Source of the DNA: Rotaria macrura
Lineage: Eukaryota; Rotifera; Eurotatoria; Philodinida; Philodinidae
NCBI GenBank assembly: GCA_900239685.1
Contig: OENT01000707.1
Coordinates: 19,487-83,486 of the forward strand
Direction of reading: 5' to 3'
DNA length: 64,000 nt
Positions 12,463-24,800 of the stretch are shown piece by piece. Made by a program: the position numbers and the translations under genes. The notes under the pieces are model-generated. The model did not search any database, was not told where the DNA came from, and was given only the letters and a program-made list of their open reading frames with translations. Positions within the stretch are counted from its first letter, which is position 1. The number at the start of each line of letters is the position of its first letter.

Positions 12463-12789
12463 ATTTTATAGTTTTATTTAAAAGAATAAAAATAAAAAAG
12501 ATTTTCTCAAATTTCATCACCCTTTCAGAATGATATTATGATTTATACTGTAGATAAAAAGTATTTATTAAGCCATTTAAAGCTATTAAATGAGTCTATC
12601 ATCGATTGTTACGCTGATTTTCGATTTATTTATGAAGTAAGAAATTTGATTTTCTGCTTCACTACTCTTATGAAAAATATATACATTGGAAGTTATTCAT
12701 CAATAGATATGTTTTTTCCATCAAAATCGCGAGTTGCAATGTGTTGAATTATAAAGTAGGAATCTGAATTTAAATTGCTTTTTCTTATA

Positions 12790-14104
12790 ACCCCTGTGTA
12801 ATAAGACTTCGCTCATTTTTGTTATAGATGTTTCTAGAACAAGAGTAATCGATTCTGTTTCTTTTGCATATCAAACGATGTAGCCTTCTAAACGATTTAA
12901 TTTCATATATAATTTATTATATTTTCGTTTTCATTTGTAGGTATGACACGTTCCGATAGGGAAGACTTGGAAAATCGGATTGTAGAATACTACATCAACA
13001 TATAAAACAGAAATAAAAGCATAACAGTTAACCACTTTTTACAAAAGAAAGTTCCTCGACAAACTATTTACAGCATGATTGAGAAGTATGACGAGTCCGG
13101 TAATATCGGTGACAAACTTAGATCTCGTCGTCCAAGGAAATTATCAAGTGGACAATTAATGCGACTGAAAAGGCTGGTGAATCACAAGGCTGGAATTTCT
13201 TTACGTAAAACGGCTCCAAATTTCAAGTGTTCCAAAACAATTAGTAATCATTTGAAAGCTATGGGTATCAGCTATTACAAGAAAAAACGTGCGCCAAAAT
13301 ACACTGAAAAACAACTTGAACAAGTTCCAACTCGTGCACGCCGTTTATACCGTCTATTGCTCAATGGTGATTTTGAACTGGTGATGGACGACGAGAACTA
13401 TTTCTTATCGCATAGTGAATCTATCGCAACTAATCGTAGCTTTTGAACGTCAGATAAAAATGTTACACCACCAGAAATGAAATAAAATTTAGAAGAAGTC
13501 AAAGATATGAACCAAAAATACGTGTTTAGGTTGCTTTATCGGAAAACAGGCTTTCAGAACCGTTTTTTGCAAAACAACAGCAAGCGGTCTATGAAGATAC
13601 ATATTTAGATGAATTCATTATAGCAGATTTGACGCCGTTCTTTGAAAGACATCATAGTAAAGAGAAAGTATTATTCTGGCCCGATTTAGCTTCAAGTCAT
13701 TATGGCTACAAGATGACACAGCATTTTGATGACAATAGGATGCAGTATGTGGGACAACAATTGAATCCTCCTAACTGTCCACAATCTCGTCCAATCGAGA
13801 CATTGTGGTCGATACAGGTTGATATGGCGTACGTCGGTGGCTGGGAAGCTAAAACTATCTATCAACTAAAGAGAATAATTGCAAAAAATTAAAGGAAATC
13901 GTATCAAGGTTGTTCAAGTTGTGTTTTCTAGTGTACGAAAACAACTTCGAAAAATTACCGATAAAGGACCTTATGCTTCATATTCTAGTTGATTTTTTTT
14001 TGATGGTGTTGCTATTTTTATTTGATATAAAGAACAAAAATTAAAATCTAAAGGCCAAGATAGAAGAAAAAAATCTTTTTTACAAAGACTTATTACACAG
14101 GGGT
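12790..14104 (+). mobile_element. IS630-Tc1-mariner transposon (DD37E type), dead copy with intact ends
   Basis: 1315 bp with inverted ends: ACCCCTGTGTAATAAGACT on the left, and on the right TATTACACAGGGGT read on the plus strand. The outer 14 bases match perfectly, with slight divergence inward. TA dinucleotides flank both sides (12788-12789 and 14105-14106), the target duplication of this superfamily. The interior encodes a broken transposase. A single copy was seen in the window. Confidence 0.85.
12943..13892 (+). pseudogene. Broken DD37E (ITmD37E-like) transposase
   Basis: Reading from an ATG at 12943, the N-terminal DNA-binding part includes a helix-turn-helix region (…PRQTIYSMIEKYDESG…) and the GRPRK-like RRPRKLSS hook, interrupted early by a TAA near 13004. 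Catalytic landmarks are present: MDDENYF near 13384-13410 (first Asp), WPDLASSHY at 13678-13704 (second Asp) and NPPNCPQ..RPIETLW at 13764-13809 (Glu). Counting gives 37 residues between the second Asp and the Glu, as in the DD37E group known from mosquitoes. Between 13446 and 13629 the frame changes at least once, with several stops, so no full-length product can be made. Confidence 0.85.
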
Positions 14105-14106
14105 TA

Positions 14107-15062
14107 CCAAAACTGGTCAACTCTGTCAACAAAATGTGTCTTATTATATAGCCCAGAGGAAAATTGCAAATTAGTGCTTCTCGTATTGAAGTATAAGTGT
14201 GGAGCTTGAAGTTCCTCTTCTTGTGATTCAATTGAAAATCTTAGTGATATTAGAAAAAAGGACTTTTCCAGAAGAATGAAAACACAAAAAATTATTCGGC
14301 CAAGTAAACTTTATTTGCGCTCAACGATAAAAGATTGCCCATAACATAGGACGGACAAAACTTTGCAAAACAGCAAACATACTAACGACTAAAAGACTTT
14401 TGTTCGATTAAATATTATTTGTAACAAATTCATTTTGCAAATATGAGTGAAAAAATGAAACAAATTTATCTTGTAGATTGTGTAGTAGAATAAAAAAATA
14501 TTATTGAAATAAAGATGTATTCCATTCTATTCAGATTTGGATTCTTTTCATTGTATGCATTTATCTCTAGTCCAATTTAAGTCTTGCCTAGGCAAAATCG
14601 GAAATAATTAAAATTCACCTTGACCGTTTTTAGGTCGAAATTTACACGCACTTTATAACCATCTTTGCTAATCAAGCGTAATGTCAACACATAAATTCTA
14701 TTTGTTATTTTTTTTAAATAATTAAATTTTCTCATTTACATGAGACATGCACCGAATCCAGAAACACACCCGAAATCTCATAATTCAGTCATTCGTCAGT
14801 TTAGTCGTTTTCGATTCCACTGAGTACCAAAATTATAGGCCAAATCGCAAGCATAACTGAACTCACTATTTTAGATACCAGGAATAATGAACCCCTGAAA
14901 GATGGGGCTCAGTGCATGTTTATCCTACGCGTATTTGTTTTGTTAAGCTTCTAATATTTATTTAAAAAAGAGTCCATGTGAATTTCCTTTTTCTACTGAA
15001 TTGAATCAGTTCTATGAATTATCAGTTTAAGAAATAATTTTTGATTTATAACAACCCACGTG
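14107..15062. other. Intergenic, nothing recognised
   Basis: AT-rich sequence without coding signal, splice structure or recognisable repeat ends on either strand. Confidence 0.45.
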
Positions 15063-15396
15063 AATGAATCCTATACCGAATCCGATCGGATCCTACGATC
15101 CGATGAAATCTTATGGGAATCCGGGTTGTGGAAACAGTAACGGATCCGACGGAAGAAACCTATTTCTTATTTAAGTACGAATTAGCATTTAAACCGAACA
15201 GTAGTGGCCTGTCTGATCACACGATGAAATCCAATCGGATTCCGATAGTAGGATTCGATAAAATCCAACAGTAGGGGTCCGAATCAGGAATCGCAACCAG
15301 GAACCCGATAGGATTTTGTCGGATAAGAGAAACTCCGATAGAAACATGATCGGATGCTTGTCGGATCCGATCGGATCCAATGGTCGGAATGATTCT
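15063..15396. mobile_element. GGATCCGATCGG-rich inverted-repeat element
   Basis: The left part has CCGAATCCGATCGGATCC (15077-15094). The right part has GGATCCGATCGGATCC (15363-15378), and the outer flanks GAATCCTATACC and GAATCATTCCGACC are roughly inverted copies. Between them, ATCCGAT/ATCGGAT motifs recur at least ten times in both orientations. There is no open frame of note. Likely a MITE or foldback-type element; the boundaries are approximate and no target duplication is clear. Confidence 0.5.
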
Positions 15397-16667
15397 CCTA
15401 GGTCTTGTTCGACATATTTCCGATTGTCTCGTAGTGCTGAAATTTATTTGCAGACAACTTGATTTCTATCTTGCCGAGGAAAATGTTTACGTACTGCGGT
15501 ATTACTGACTGATTATCGAATTAGTTAGTCTATCTATGACTGTAAGGATACATGGTACCATATGTAGATTCTTATAAGGAGGAACAAGAAAAGCCATTGC
15601 GGAGCTTCAAGTATGATTCATTGTGCTGCAATCACGAAATTCATTTGAAACAGACGCAGTTTCATTCCCGATCTCATGGAATAATGTATAAACAGACCAG
15701 CTTCGTGATCGAAAAAAATGTATTTCATTCTCTTACCATGTTTCAATGGACAACAACCGTATGCATAGTATAGAAGAAGAATGATCGAAAAAGAAAATAA
15801 GAAACTTAAAATATATTATTCGACTCACCTTGAAATCTGCACTTTCTCCTTTGTAGGTGAGAGTGAGCATGACTGTGGCTGTAGAAATGACTGCGAGTGT
15901 TGGTATGTGCGTCTCAAAGGATACTCAACGTTCATATTTATCCACATGCACACCCACACCCTCCTTAGTTCATCTTTCTTCTGATTATTTCTATTCATCA
16001 TTCATTCTTTATTTTCTGTAGGAAATATTTAATTTAATATTTATTACACGAATATAACGTGTCAATAGATCCCAACATGTTATTTTCGACCAAAAGATGC
16101 ATTGACTACTGACCATCTTTTTAATAATTTGAGAGCGAAACAACTTAGAAAGTGGCTGTTTCTATAATTGTATTACGATAAAATTTTTCATAAACTATAC
16201 ATGCTTGTGTTTATTTTTTATTCACAGAAGATTTTGATAAAGACAAACTAACAATAACGAAAATATGAAATACAAATATGTCTATTAACCTGAACAAGTA
16301 TCAGTCGAGCGATGATATAGGCGTCTACGAAATAAAAAGCCGTATTTTGCTATTTTTTATTCGAATAATATCGGTATTCATTACTAATGTTTGCACCGCT
16401 TTTGAGTCAATCTATCAGCATGGCGAATTTTTTGTTTCCAAATTTAGTTTTATCTTTTCAATTGTTGTTTGTTGATAAACTTCATTATTATCATCTTCAA
16501 ATGTTGCATTCATTTACGAAATAGAAAAATCTGCAGTCATACTTGTATGTCTTCAGTTAGTATTATTAAAATCATACCTTATTTCATGTTTACGTCTACA
16601 TACCTATAAATAATATTCACTCGATCGTTGTGCGCTACTGTCATGATTAACGAAACTTTCATACCAA
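15397..16667. other. Intergenic, no supported gene
   Basis: Only short frames without family resemblance. A Cys-rich run near 15870-15905 (…DCGCRNDCEC…) comes from tandem-like GACTGTGGCTGT/GACTGCGAGTGT sequence and has no flanking coding support. Confidence 0.4.
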
Positions 16668-16918
16668 CCCAGGTCGAACGATACGGACCTTTGAGTGGAC
16701 GCAGTTATACGGACCGCAACATCATTAAAATAGGGCCGTATACGGCCGTATTTTCACAGTACACGGCTCCGTGTACGGTGCTATTTCTGGGCACAGTAAT
16801 AAAGGATCGTATACTGTGAAAATACGGCCGTATACGGCCCTATTTTAATGATGTTACGGTCCGTAGAACCGCGTCCACTCAACGGTCCGTAACGGATATC
16901 CGTTTTGATCGACCTGGG
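16668..16918. mobile_element. CCCAGGTCGA palindromic MITE, copy 1
   Basis: 251 bp, ends CCCAGGTCGA and TCGACCTGGG, with a largely palindromic interior: GGGCCGTATACGGCCGTATT near the left-centre recurs inverted on the right, separated by a short loop around 16785. CCGT/ACGG motifs recur throughout. AA lies immediately outside both ends, as it does in copy 2 (60559-60737), suggesting a 2 bp duplication or preference. It has no coding capacity and would form a long hairpin when single-stranded. Confidence 0.75.
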
Positions 16919-17310
16919 AAGTTGTGCTCTTTTCACTATGGACATACGTCGTTCCGTTACAGCATTTTTTCTTCGATTATGTTTGTTAGAAGTAGTTTTT
17001 TGAATGCATAAGTTAGTGATATTCTATGACAAGTTAGATTGGGGGTTTGTTGAATATAGCCCTGTGTTTGAGATATTAAATTTTATTTTCTAAGATTCAT
17101 GAGCATGGAATAGTTCGTAGAATTCATTTCTGTTTCTGTATCACACAAGAACTGAGGACCGTTTTTGTCTGCGCTTTACAGATCAGTATGTTTAACATAA
17201 AATTCAACCAATAAAACAGTTGAGATTCAATTTTTCAAGTATTTTAGAGTTTGTTTACTTACATACTTGTTAAAAATTACAAATATTTCCCTTCTACCAT
17301 TCTATAGATA

Positions 17311-17524
17311 CCCAGCCAGAAAAAAACTAAAGATAACACGTGAAATAACATAAAAACTGCACATTTTTACGCTTGTTATTTCGTTAGAAATATAGCTTGT
17401 ATTCCTCTAGCAGGAGACTTATTTCAACATAAAAACGCGTTAAATTTCTGACGAAATAAAAATCGTAAAAATGTGCGGCTCTTTCGCTATTCTACACGTT
17501 ATTTTTCTTCGCATGTCGGCCTGG
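17311..17524. mobile_element. Imperfect inverted-repeat MITE (CCAGCC ends)
   Basis: About 214 bp. The left arm has GATAACACGTGAAATAAC, then GCACATTTTTACG and TTATTTCGTTAGAAAT. The right arm, read inverted, has AATAACGTGTAGAATAGC, GCACATTTTTACG and TTATTTCGTCAGAAAT in the same order. Outer ends are CCCAGCC and GGCCTGG. ATA lies on both sides. It is non-coding, and the arms differ enough to indicate an old insertion. Confidence 0.6.
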
Positions 17525-18022
17525 ATATAGTCGTTCGAAGTTTAATTAAAAACATCTATCCGATAGTTGCGCTCTCCGTGTTCTGCATTATGAAGATTGA
17601 TAAAAAGAATCTGACTAATTTAAATATTTTCAAACAACGCTTAAATGTCAAATTTCTAACATCTATAATTTTAAATAAAACAACATTCTTTTGTTGGTCA
17701 GTGAAATCATAGATTGCTTTATCGAAATCTTCACTATTCGAAATTCCTTCAAAAATTTTACTGGGTACATTTCAGAGAGAAAGTTTCTCAGTCACATCTT
17801 TCATTTCCTATATGTATATATCAGAGAAAAAATATCGAGCTCTGGTATAGGTTTTATTGAAGGCAATTCATTGTTTTAAAGAAGAAGAACTTCAATTATA
17901 TTTACACATGTATACAAATTCCAATTATATTCTTTAAATAGTGACAATTACGTTTACAACGGTTTCATAAGAAAAAATAAAGAAAATTTCTATGTACTAA
18001 TTTTTCTTGTCGTTTCAGAATG

Positions 18023-20479
18023 TCATTTACTGATTGTGTGTTGCGCTAATTTTAATGTATCATTTCCAGTCGCTGATGTTGTACGTTCAACACGAATAAT
18101 TTTCACTGGTACACTTCTATTACGAATTTCATCGATTTCGTTATTTGTTTCTTCAATAACAACAAAGTTTTCATTGACATGGTAATTGGTTTGTCGTTTT
18201 TTATATACTGGTTCTTGTGCATGAGCTATCAATGAAGATTCATCTACAAACGATCGTTTTAAAATAGTATTTTCATGTTTTTCTTGCATTGATTGTTTAG
18301 AATTCAATTTTTTATTCATGTACTTTTCAACTGTACTTGGAAAAGTATAACCAGGTGCAGCTATGTTGTGTTGTAATGTTGATTGATATTTATTTTTTGA
18401 CGGCAAATAAGGTCCATGATGATGATCATGTTCGTCCGCTGAAAGAAGTACACGAGATTTATAATTGTCTGTACCGTAACTTGAATGAATAGATTCTTTC
18501 GATTCCATTATAGATTGTCGGGATGTAAATGCAGCTTGATAATTATTCGATGGTACAAATGCATTCTCTAATGATAATGATCTATCATCAATTAACGATT
18601 TATTTGTAACAGGTGCCCAAACACCAAAAACAACGGCGAAAAATACAGCGAAAACCTAAGTTGAATAAAAAGACAATAAATAAATGAGTAACTTATTCGA
18701 TAAAACTAAATTTACCATCAAAGCAGTGCTAGGTGCCGACATTCCTTTGTTAATCATGGATCGAAGTAAATCTCGTTCTTGTGTCAATGTTCTAAATAAA
18801 TAGAAAATATAATATGTTGGAAGACAATGAAAAGACGTGCATAAAATGAGAATGATGATTTGCATCGAGAACTTGAGAATCATTATTCTATTATTTATGA
18901 AACAAACTCGAACAAGATTGCTAAATGATGGAGGGTTACATATAGAATTTTTCATCCTAGATCGATTTTGATTAGACCTTAGAAATGTGATGAAGTATCT
19001 AGTCGCGTTCGAAAATAGTAAAACTGACGAGTAATTTTCACTGAATGCAAGAAAAACTGGACAATTATATTCAATTATTCTAGCCACAGAATAACAAGAT
19101 GATCATGAGGATAAAATAGTTTCGAATTACTCAATGTTTATCCTCATACATGTAAAATTATCTCAAATATAATTTTTTTAGAATATCTTCATTCTGAAGA
19201 TTATATTTCTGAGATTGTTTTCAACCTCATTTATATTCATGCTGGGGTATTTCAAGATCAAATATCAAGTACTCACCGATACTCATTACATATAATCGAA
19301 CGCTGTTTCAAACTCATCTTCGATAATAGCTGTGAAACATTTTAATTAGTAGTTACCTTTGATTTTTTTCTATGGCAGCCATGCGTTCTTTGAGCGCATT
19401 ATTTTCATCCAGATATTTAGCCATTTGTTTTTCAAGTGCATCAACATATTCTTTTTTCTTTCGACGACTTTCTTGCGCTGAAATCTACAAATAAAATTCA
19501 TAGATTGTATGAAAATTGATGAGTAGCCTATCAATGTTTTTAATTACTTTATTTTTGATTTTTCGTCGAACTTTTTTCAAAAGTTTTTCTTCCGTTTTAC
19601 TCAATGGTAATTTGGTAGGAACTTGATAGCCTTCTTGCTTGATCAATTTTAATTCTTCATTCGTTAGAACTAATGGACCTGCAGTGGGCAGAGTCTAAAT
19701 ATGAAACAAAAAGAAAAGACAGGTTTCTAGATTTCATAGATTTTGTTTCTTTTAGCTATTGATTTACATCGAAATTTGTTAACATTTTCGAATAAGCATT
19801 CTCCGAAAAACTATCAGGTGAATTCGAATTTGTTTCATCCGTTGATTCACTTAAAGTTGATGGTGTTAATGGTAGATTATCTTCCATTGGACATTCATTG
19901 ATAGTTGTTGATGAGGAAGGTTTAAATTGAAAACTGATCATTTCAGCAGGTAGAGTTGCTGTTGTCAATGGTGCAGACGTTAGGGATAGTGATGTGCCCG
20001 TTAAGGTTTTATTTGTTGTTTGAATGAGAAAAACAGGTGTGTTGGTATATTGAGTGATATTAGCTGCTGTTATTGTGAATGGTCTTGATGCTTCAATGGG
20101 TTCCATGGGATCGGTACCCATTTCTCGTGTGTTGGTTTCAGTCTCAGTGGGCACTGATGCAAGATCAAGTGATTGTTCTTTTAGAAGTGATGTATCTGCT
20201 GATAAAAGCTCATTTAAGAATTGTTCGAAAATAGCTGGATCAAATTGATTTTCTAATTGTTCAAAAAGAATCATCAACTGTTACAAATCAAAATCATTGT
20301 TTAGTGTATTAACCTGCATCATCTAAACAATTTGACGCCGGACTTATCGATGATGAATCATTAATATTAAAATCACCGAGCATAACTTCATTTGTAAAAA
20401 GTAGACCTTCTGAAGTTGGTGATTGCTGTATATCACCAAGTAGAATATCATATGGGTCATAAGAAGTCTCCATCATCAT
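18023..20479 (-). CDS. CREB3L: CREB3L/OASIS-type membrane-bound bZIP transcription factor
   Basis: Six exons: 20479-20314, 20252-19768, 19694-19548, 19484-19357, 18791-18716, 18655-18023; 544 residues, all phases agree. The N-terminal half is acidic and Ser/Thr-rich (activation region). The bZIP, about residues 250-310, reads [10 protein letters not shown] then [17 protein letters not shown], which is diagnostic of CREB3-family proteins, followed by the zipper. A hydrophobic segment at about 326-350 ([16 protein letters not shown]) is the membrane anchor. RVLL at 402-405 matches the site-1 protease RxxL site, and the lumenal tail ends with a GNDTLK motif like vertebrate CREB3L2 GNETLK. In the family, regulated Golgi cleavage frees the N-terminal factor to enter the nucleus and activate secretory-pathway genes. 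The first intron uses an acceptor at 20253 (61 nt); a nearer AG would cause a stop. Confidence 0.92.
18792..19356 (-). other. Long intron within the CREB3L zipper region
   Basis: 565 nt, against 60-73 nt for the other introns of this gene. It splits the coding sequence in the zipper, joining CAAAG to AACATTG (Arg codon, phase 2). No gene or repeat was recognised inside. Confidence 0.7.
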
Positions 20480-21460
20480 GTTGATAGACTTGTATATATG
20501 CGCCTTAAAGTTAAAGTTATATAGTTCGATTTATTTAGTAGACAGAAGGTAGTTGATAATGATAAGAATTTGTTTTTCGAAAATACTCATTGATAAAAAA
20601 AAAATTTCTTCATTTTATATCTCATGAGTTCAGTAACCTTTATGCAAATTATTTATTCATTCTTTTTGTTGTTTTCGTTAATCAATCACAGAAAATTCAT
20701 CTTGATTTCTTCTGAAAATATCTTATGGGTTTCTTACTACGATGCAAAACTTACCTTATATACGTGTAAGAAAAAAGCGACTACTCCTGAACACGACAAA
20801 ACAAAATGTGGTTGTCGTCAAACTACAGTGACGTGTCTCGTTGATGATGTGTAGCTTGGTTTCTTTTGCCACGTTGGCAACTAATCATTATGTGTATACA
20901 GTGAATCATCGCAGTCCTGTTTTCTATTGCTCGTTGCATGATGCAAACCAAGTTGTATGATTCAAGGGAAATTTCATCATCATTATTCAAGACAGAATTT
21001 TTTCAATATGATTACTTAATATTATCTTTTATTTTATAGACGACAATCTAGAAAGGACAATATAAGATACTATAGTTGGAAACGAAAACAGATGAGTCTA
21101 ATGTTATAAAAAGAAACTGTTAGTCATTGTTAAATAATTCAATGGCCGTAAATTGGAAATAAATCAAAATCGTCATAGAATATACTAGTCAAGAAACGTA
21201 AAGCAGTTGCCATAGCCAGCCATTGCACTTAGATTGATTGTTTCCAATATGTAGTTTACAGCTGTTGCTTTCTTATATTTTTACTCACGACTTAAGTATG
21301 AATGTCCTGGTAAAAAAAATGATCGTCGAAACATTTATTACGAAATACACATACAATAAAAGCAGCATAATATCATATTTTTAATCTCATGTGTAGTATT
21401 TTAAAATTTCGTAAAAATATTTTGATTAATTCAGAAAACGAAAAACAAACAAACAAACTT
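20480..21460. other. Intergenic, CREB3L upstream region
   Basis: Contains the presumed CREB3L promoter. Short frames on either strand lack coding character. A TATATA-like stretch lies near 20490-20525 just upstream of the CREB3L start, but no promoter element can be fixed by eye. Confidence 0.4.
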
Positions 21461-21832
21461 TCATTGTAATATAGGTCGCACATCGACAAATGATGGTGCA
21501 GATTTCTGTCGAGGCTCATAGAGGAAACAGGTAGCTTTCATTATTTGCATCCAATCGCATTGTTGTGTTTCATTAATATTCGTTTCACAAAATTCATTTG
21601 TGCATAAATCACAAGAAAAATCCTTCTTGAATGATATACTATATCGAATAATCGTGTCACACATTGTACCACTTAAGAGACAACATCGACATTCACATAT
21701 GCCAGTATCCATAGGACTATTACCAATGATAACGGTAGCAGCTTCATTTTTATCGAATTCTCGTGTAACAAAAAGATGAACCCAATACGAAATAATAAGT
21801 AAAAACAGCAATCCAATCAAAAATGATCTCAT
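21461..21832 (-). CDS. Small secreted or membrane-tethered Cys-rich protein, family not recognised
   Basis: Single-exon frame of 123 residues. It begins with a strong hydrophobic segment (MRSFLIGLLFLLIISYWVHLF), a signal peptide or N-terminal membrane anchor. The rest holds at least ten Cys, clustered as CECRCC, then C, then CDLC, C, C and a late C, implying disulphides in an extracellular or lumenal domain. One N-glycosylation sequon (NET) is visible near residue 88. An AT-rich upstream stretch (21833 onward) may be the promoter. Its nearest neighbours are unrelated genes. I do not recognise the family; it could be lineage-specific. The coding call rests on the signal peptide plus Cys pattern. 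Confidence 0.6.
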   Translation of the reverse strand: MRSFLIGLLFLLIISYWVHLFVTREFDKNEAATVIIGNSPMDTGICECRCCLLSGTMCDTIIRYSISFKKDFSCDLCTNEFCETNINETQQCDWMQIMKATCFLYEPRQKSAPSFVDVRPILQ

Positions 21833-24800
21833 AGTCGAGCGTGTCTCGGTTAATATGAATTACCAATGTCTTACTAGTATAGTTGACTGACAGAAAATAG
21901 GCATGATCATAGATGATAATTGATATACAAACGCAATGCAAACAAAAACTACCCATATGGAAGCATATCATACACCGTTGCCTAGTTTTTTTTCCGTCGT
22001 ATCCTTCTATGACATTTGCTGTTACCTAGTGTACTCAATCATGATTCAATGATTGGGTATCTGCTAAATAAGAAAGAAAAGCGTCATTAGATCTATCAGC
22101 TTGTTAAAACAAAATCAAAAACATCTATTGAACTTTTTAGATTCTGACTGTAAGTCCATATTCAAGACGTTACTCCATTGCGTTTTAATAGCACGGTAGA
22201 ATGGCATTGTATAAATTATTTTCTTTCAGATAGGAATTTTAGTAAAACTGATATTCATTTATGTTTGATGATTCTACAATCTAACATTTTTGAACTGTAC
22301 TTTGTTTTATTTCAACCTTTGACTGTTTTTCGTTTCAAGTATGGCAATTCGATCCATGAGAATGATCTGGTTTTATAACGTTATCTTCAAAGCAACCTTT
22401 TATTAGAATGTCAACATTGATAAACAATTTTGTTTGAAACTCTATTTATGTTGTAAACACAAAATCTTTAATGTATTATCAACAATTGAAAAGATGCAGC
22501 TGCTTGTCATTTTTTGTATCAAATGATTTTTTTTTCGCTTCTTCTTATGATGATTTATCCCTCTTTCTGTTCGTCCGTATTCGAACGTGATGTTCGTTTT
22601 TCATCGTGTTGTTTCTTTTTTAATTAGTGTGCTAACAATCGATGAGAAGAATATCAAGATTTGTCACATTAGAATTAGTCGAACTCGAAATATGATAACA
22701 TTTGAAGTGATATATCGACCATCATCGACTAATTCATCAAATTTACTACTCGATAACATTAATAGTGTTATGATTTTCACACAGATGTTTGTACCTAAAT
22801 GTTGTCTGTGTCATAACAACAAAAAAACGTCCATATTATTTCTTTATGATAAAATGTTAGAAGATTGCAAGACACGCTTCTCATAAAAATACTAAACTAA
22901 TCTAGTATGTCTGGCGTTATTTAGTCAAACAAATATCCATTTAAAAATCATTCTGTACAATGGTATGAAATATAGAACGTTTTAGTTCATGCTTATGCTT
23001 TATAGTGAAGTTGATTTTGTTCGACTTTACACACTCACGTACTACACAATGCAAACTATCAAGAGAGAACAATGATAGATTTTCTGAAAAATATCTACTA
23101 GTATTGTTCGTGTCTTGTTTGCATGTCGAGTTCACATACAAGTGAAATTAGCAATAGACGAGCGAATATCCTTCGTCAATTATGAAGAGAAAACTATCAT
23201 CGGATATTGTGTGCAAAACATTCATGAACTCGTTCAACCATATGATAGTGTTCAGTGTCGTCTACTAATTTCAAATGTTATTAACTTGAAAATGTAATAC
23301 AATAACCACATGATCAACGTTATTGATAAAATTACAGTTGAATGATTACATAGCAACACAAAAAAAAACATGCAAAGTCACTGACTCGATCCATGCAAAG
23401 ATACGAATGTGCTCCGTCTATTAGAAGCATAACAGAAAGAAGATGTCAAAAGACAAGTTAAATTAGATTTGATACATCACAACATGCTAATGCGAGCTTA
23501 TGGCGATTTTAGACTCTTGCAATAAGAGTATAAACCATCTCGTGGGAATCATAAATGTCATCTTATTTTAAGGATGATGAGTATAACATAATGAAAGGGT
23601 TTTGTGTACGAAAAAAAGAAACGAATGGCTGTTAAGAATTCAATAATTAGTTTTCTGTAATAGTCTTTTCTAGTTGTTTTTAGAAGAAGCAAGATAAAAT
23701 GAAGTCATCATGCAGCTAATATTTATATTAAATCTTAAAAAACAAACAGATTGATTCTTTCATTCAACATGCCAACGGATGTATGAATGATAGTTGAAAA
23801 TAAAAGTAACTATTGAAAACATTCTACATGATATTTCTTGAGTCAATCTAAGTAGTCGATATTAGAAGTTAGCAGTTTAGAATGACTGTTTTACGATGGT
23901 AACTTGGATGTTAAATTTTTCGGTAGCTCAACTAAATCATCGAGCTGTTTCGTTAAGTAATTTTCTTAAAATAAAAGCAGTAAAAATCTAACAAGAAAAA
24001 AACGTGCTCACCTTCAAGGCAATCTGAGTATCGTGCAAGCAATAGACAAATAAAAAGCCTCCAGGGAAACGATCTCAGACGCTCTTCTGTGTTCTTCACT
24101 TATAAGAATTCTCATTTGAAAGATATGTAAACTTTATTTTAATTACTAGAAATATATAAAAGTTTTCTTTTTTCGGAACTCTTTTCCATAGTGTAACAAT
24201 CCATTTCGATGAAATTTAGTACGTTGATCATAACGTCATAATTGACTTTTATCGTTAATAATGATTTACTAGTATTTTGAACATTCTTTTAACGATGAAT
24301 CAAATAGTTCGTAGTATATGTCAAACGTAGAGATCTTAGATTTATGTCACAAAATTACAATCAATAATGAACATTAGTCATATGAAGGAGATCAACTTTC
24401 TGGCACGTATTTAACTGATGTAGATCATTCATTGCTCGATTCATGGAAAAGATCAAAATACTATCATAATATTAGTCAAAAATGAAATTCGTATGTTTTC
24501 GATAGAATTATTAAGATTAAAATCTGTCTCCTTACATTGTCATGGAGCTGTTTATTTTTTAACTTGCGTCACATATCGTTGTTGAAAGTAAATCTATCCT
24601 TTGTTATTGAAAATTTAGGTAGATTTCGAATGATTCTAATGAATGAAAATCATATTCAACATTAAAAATTTTGACATTTTACATTTCTTACTTGTGATCT
24701 TTCGTTGTAAATGAAATTAGAAAACATGTTAGCATACAACATTCTAGATATAGGTCATTGTATCTTTCCTGTTTCACATGAAAAACTTGTCTAAATATAG

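Noticed and set aside
22587..23297. Two plus-strand open stretches possibly forming a gene
   Set aside because: Some coding flavour, but no recognisable family and no pair of splice sites that joins them in phase.
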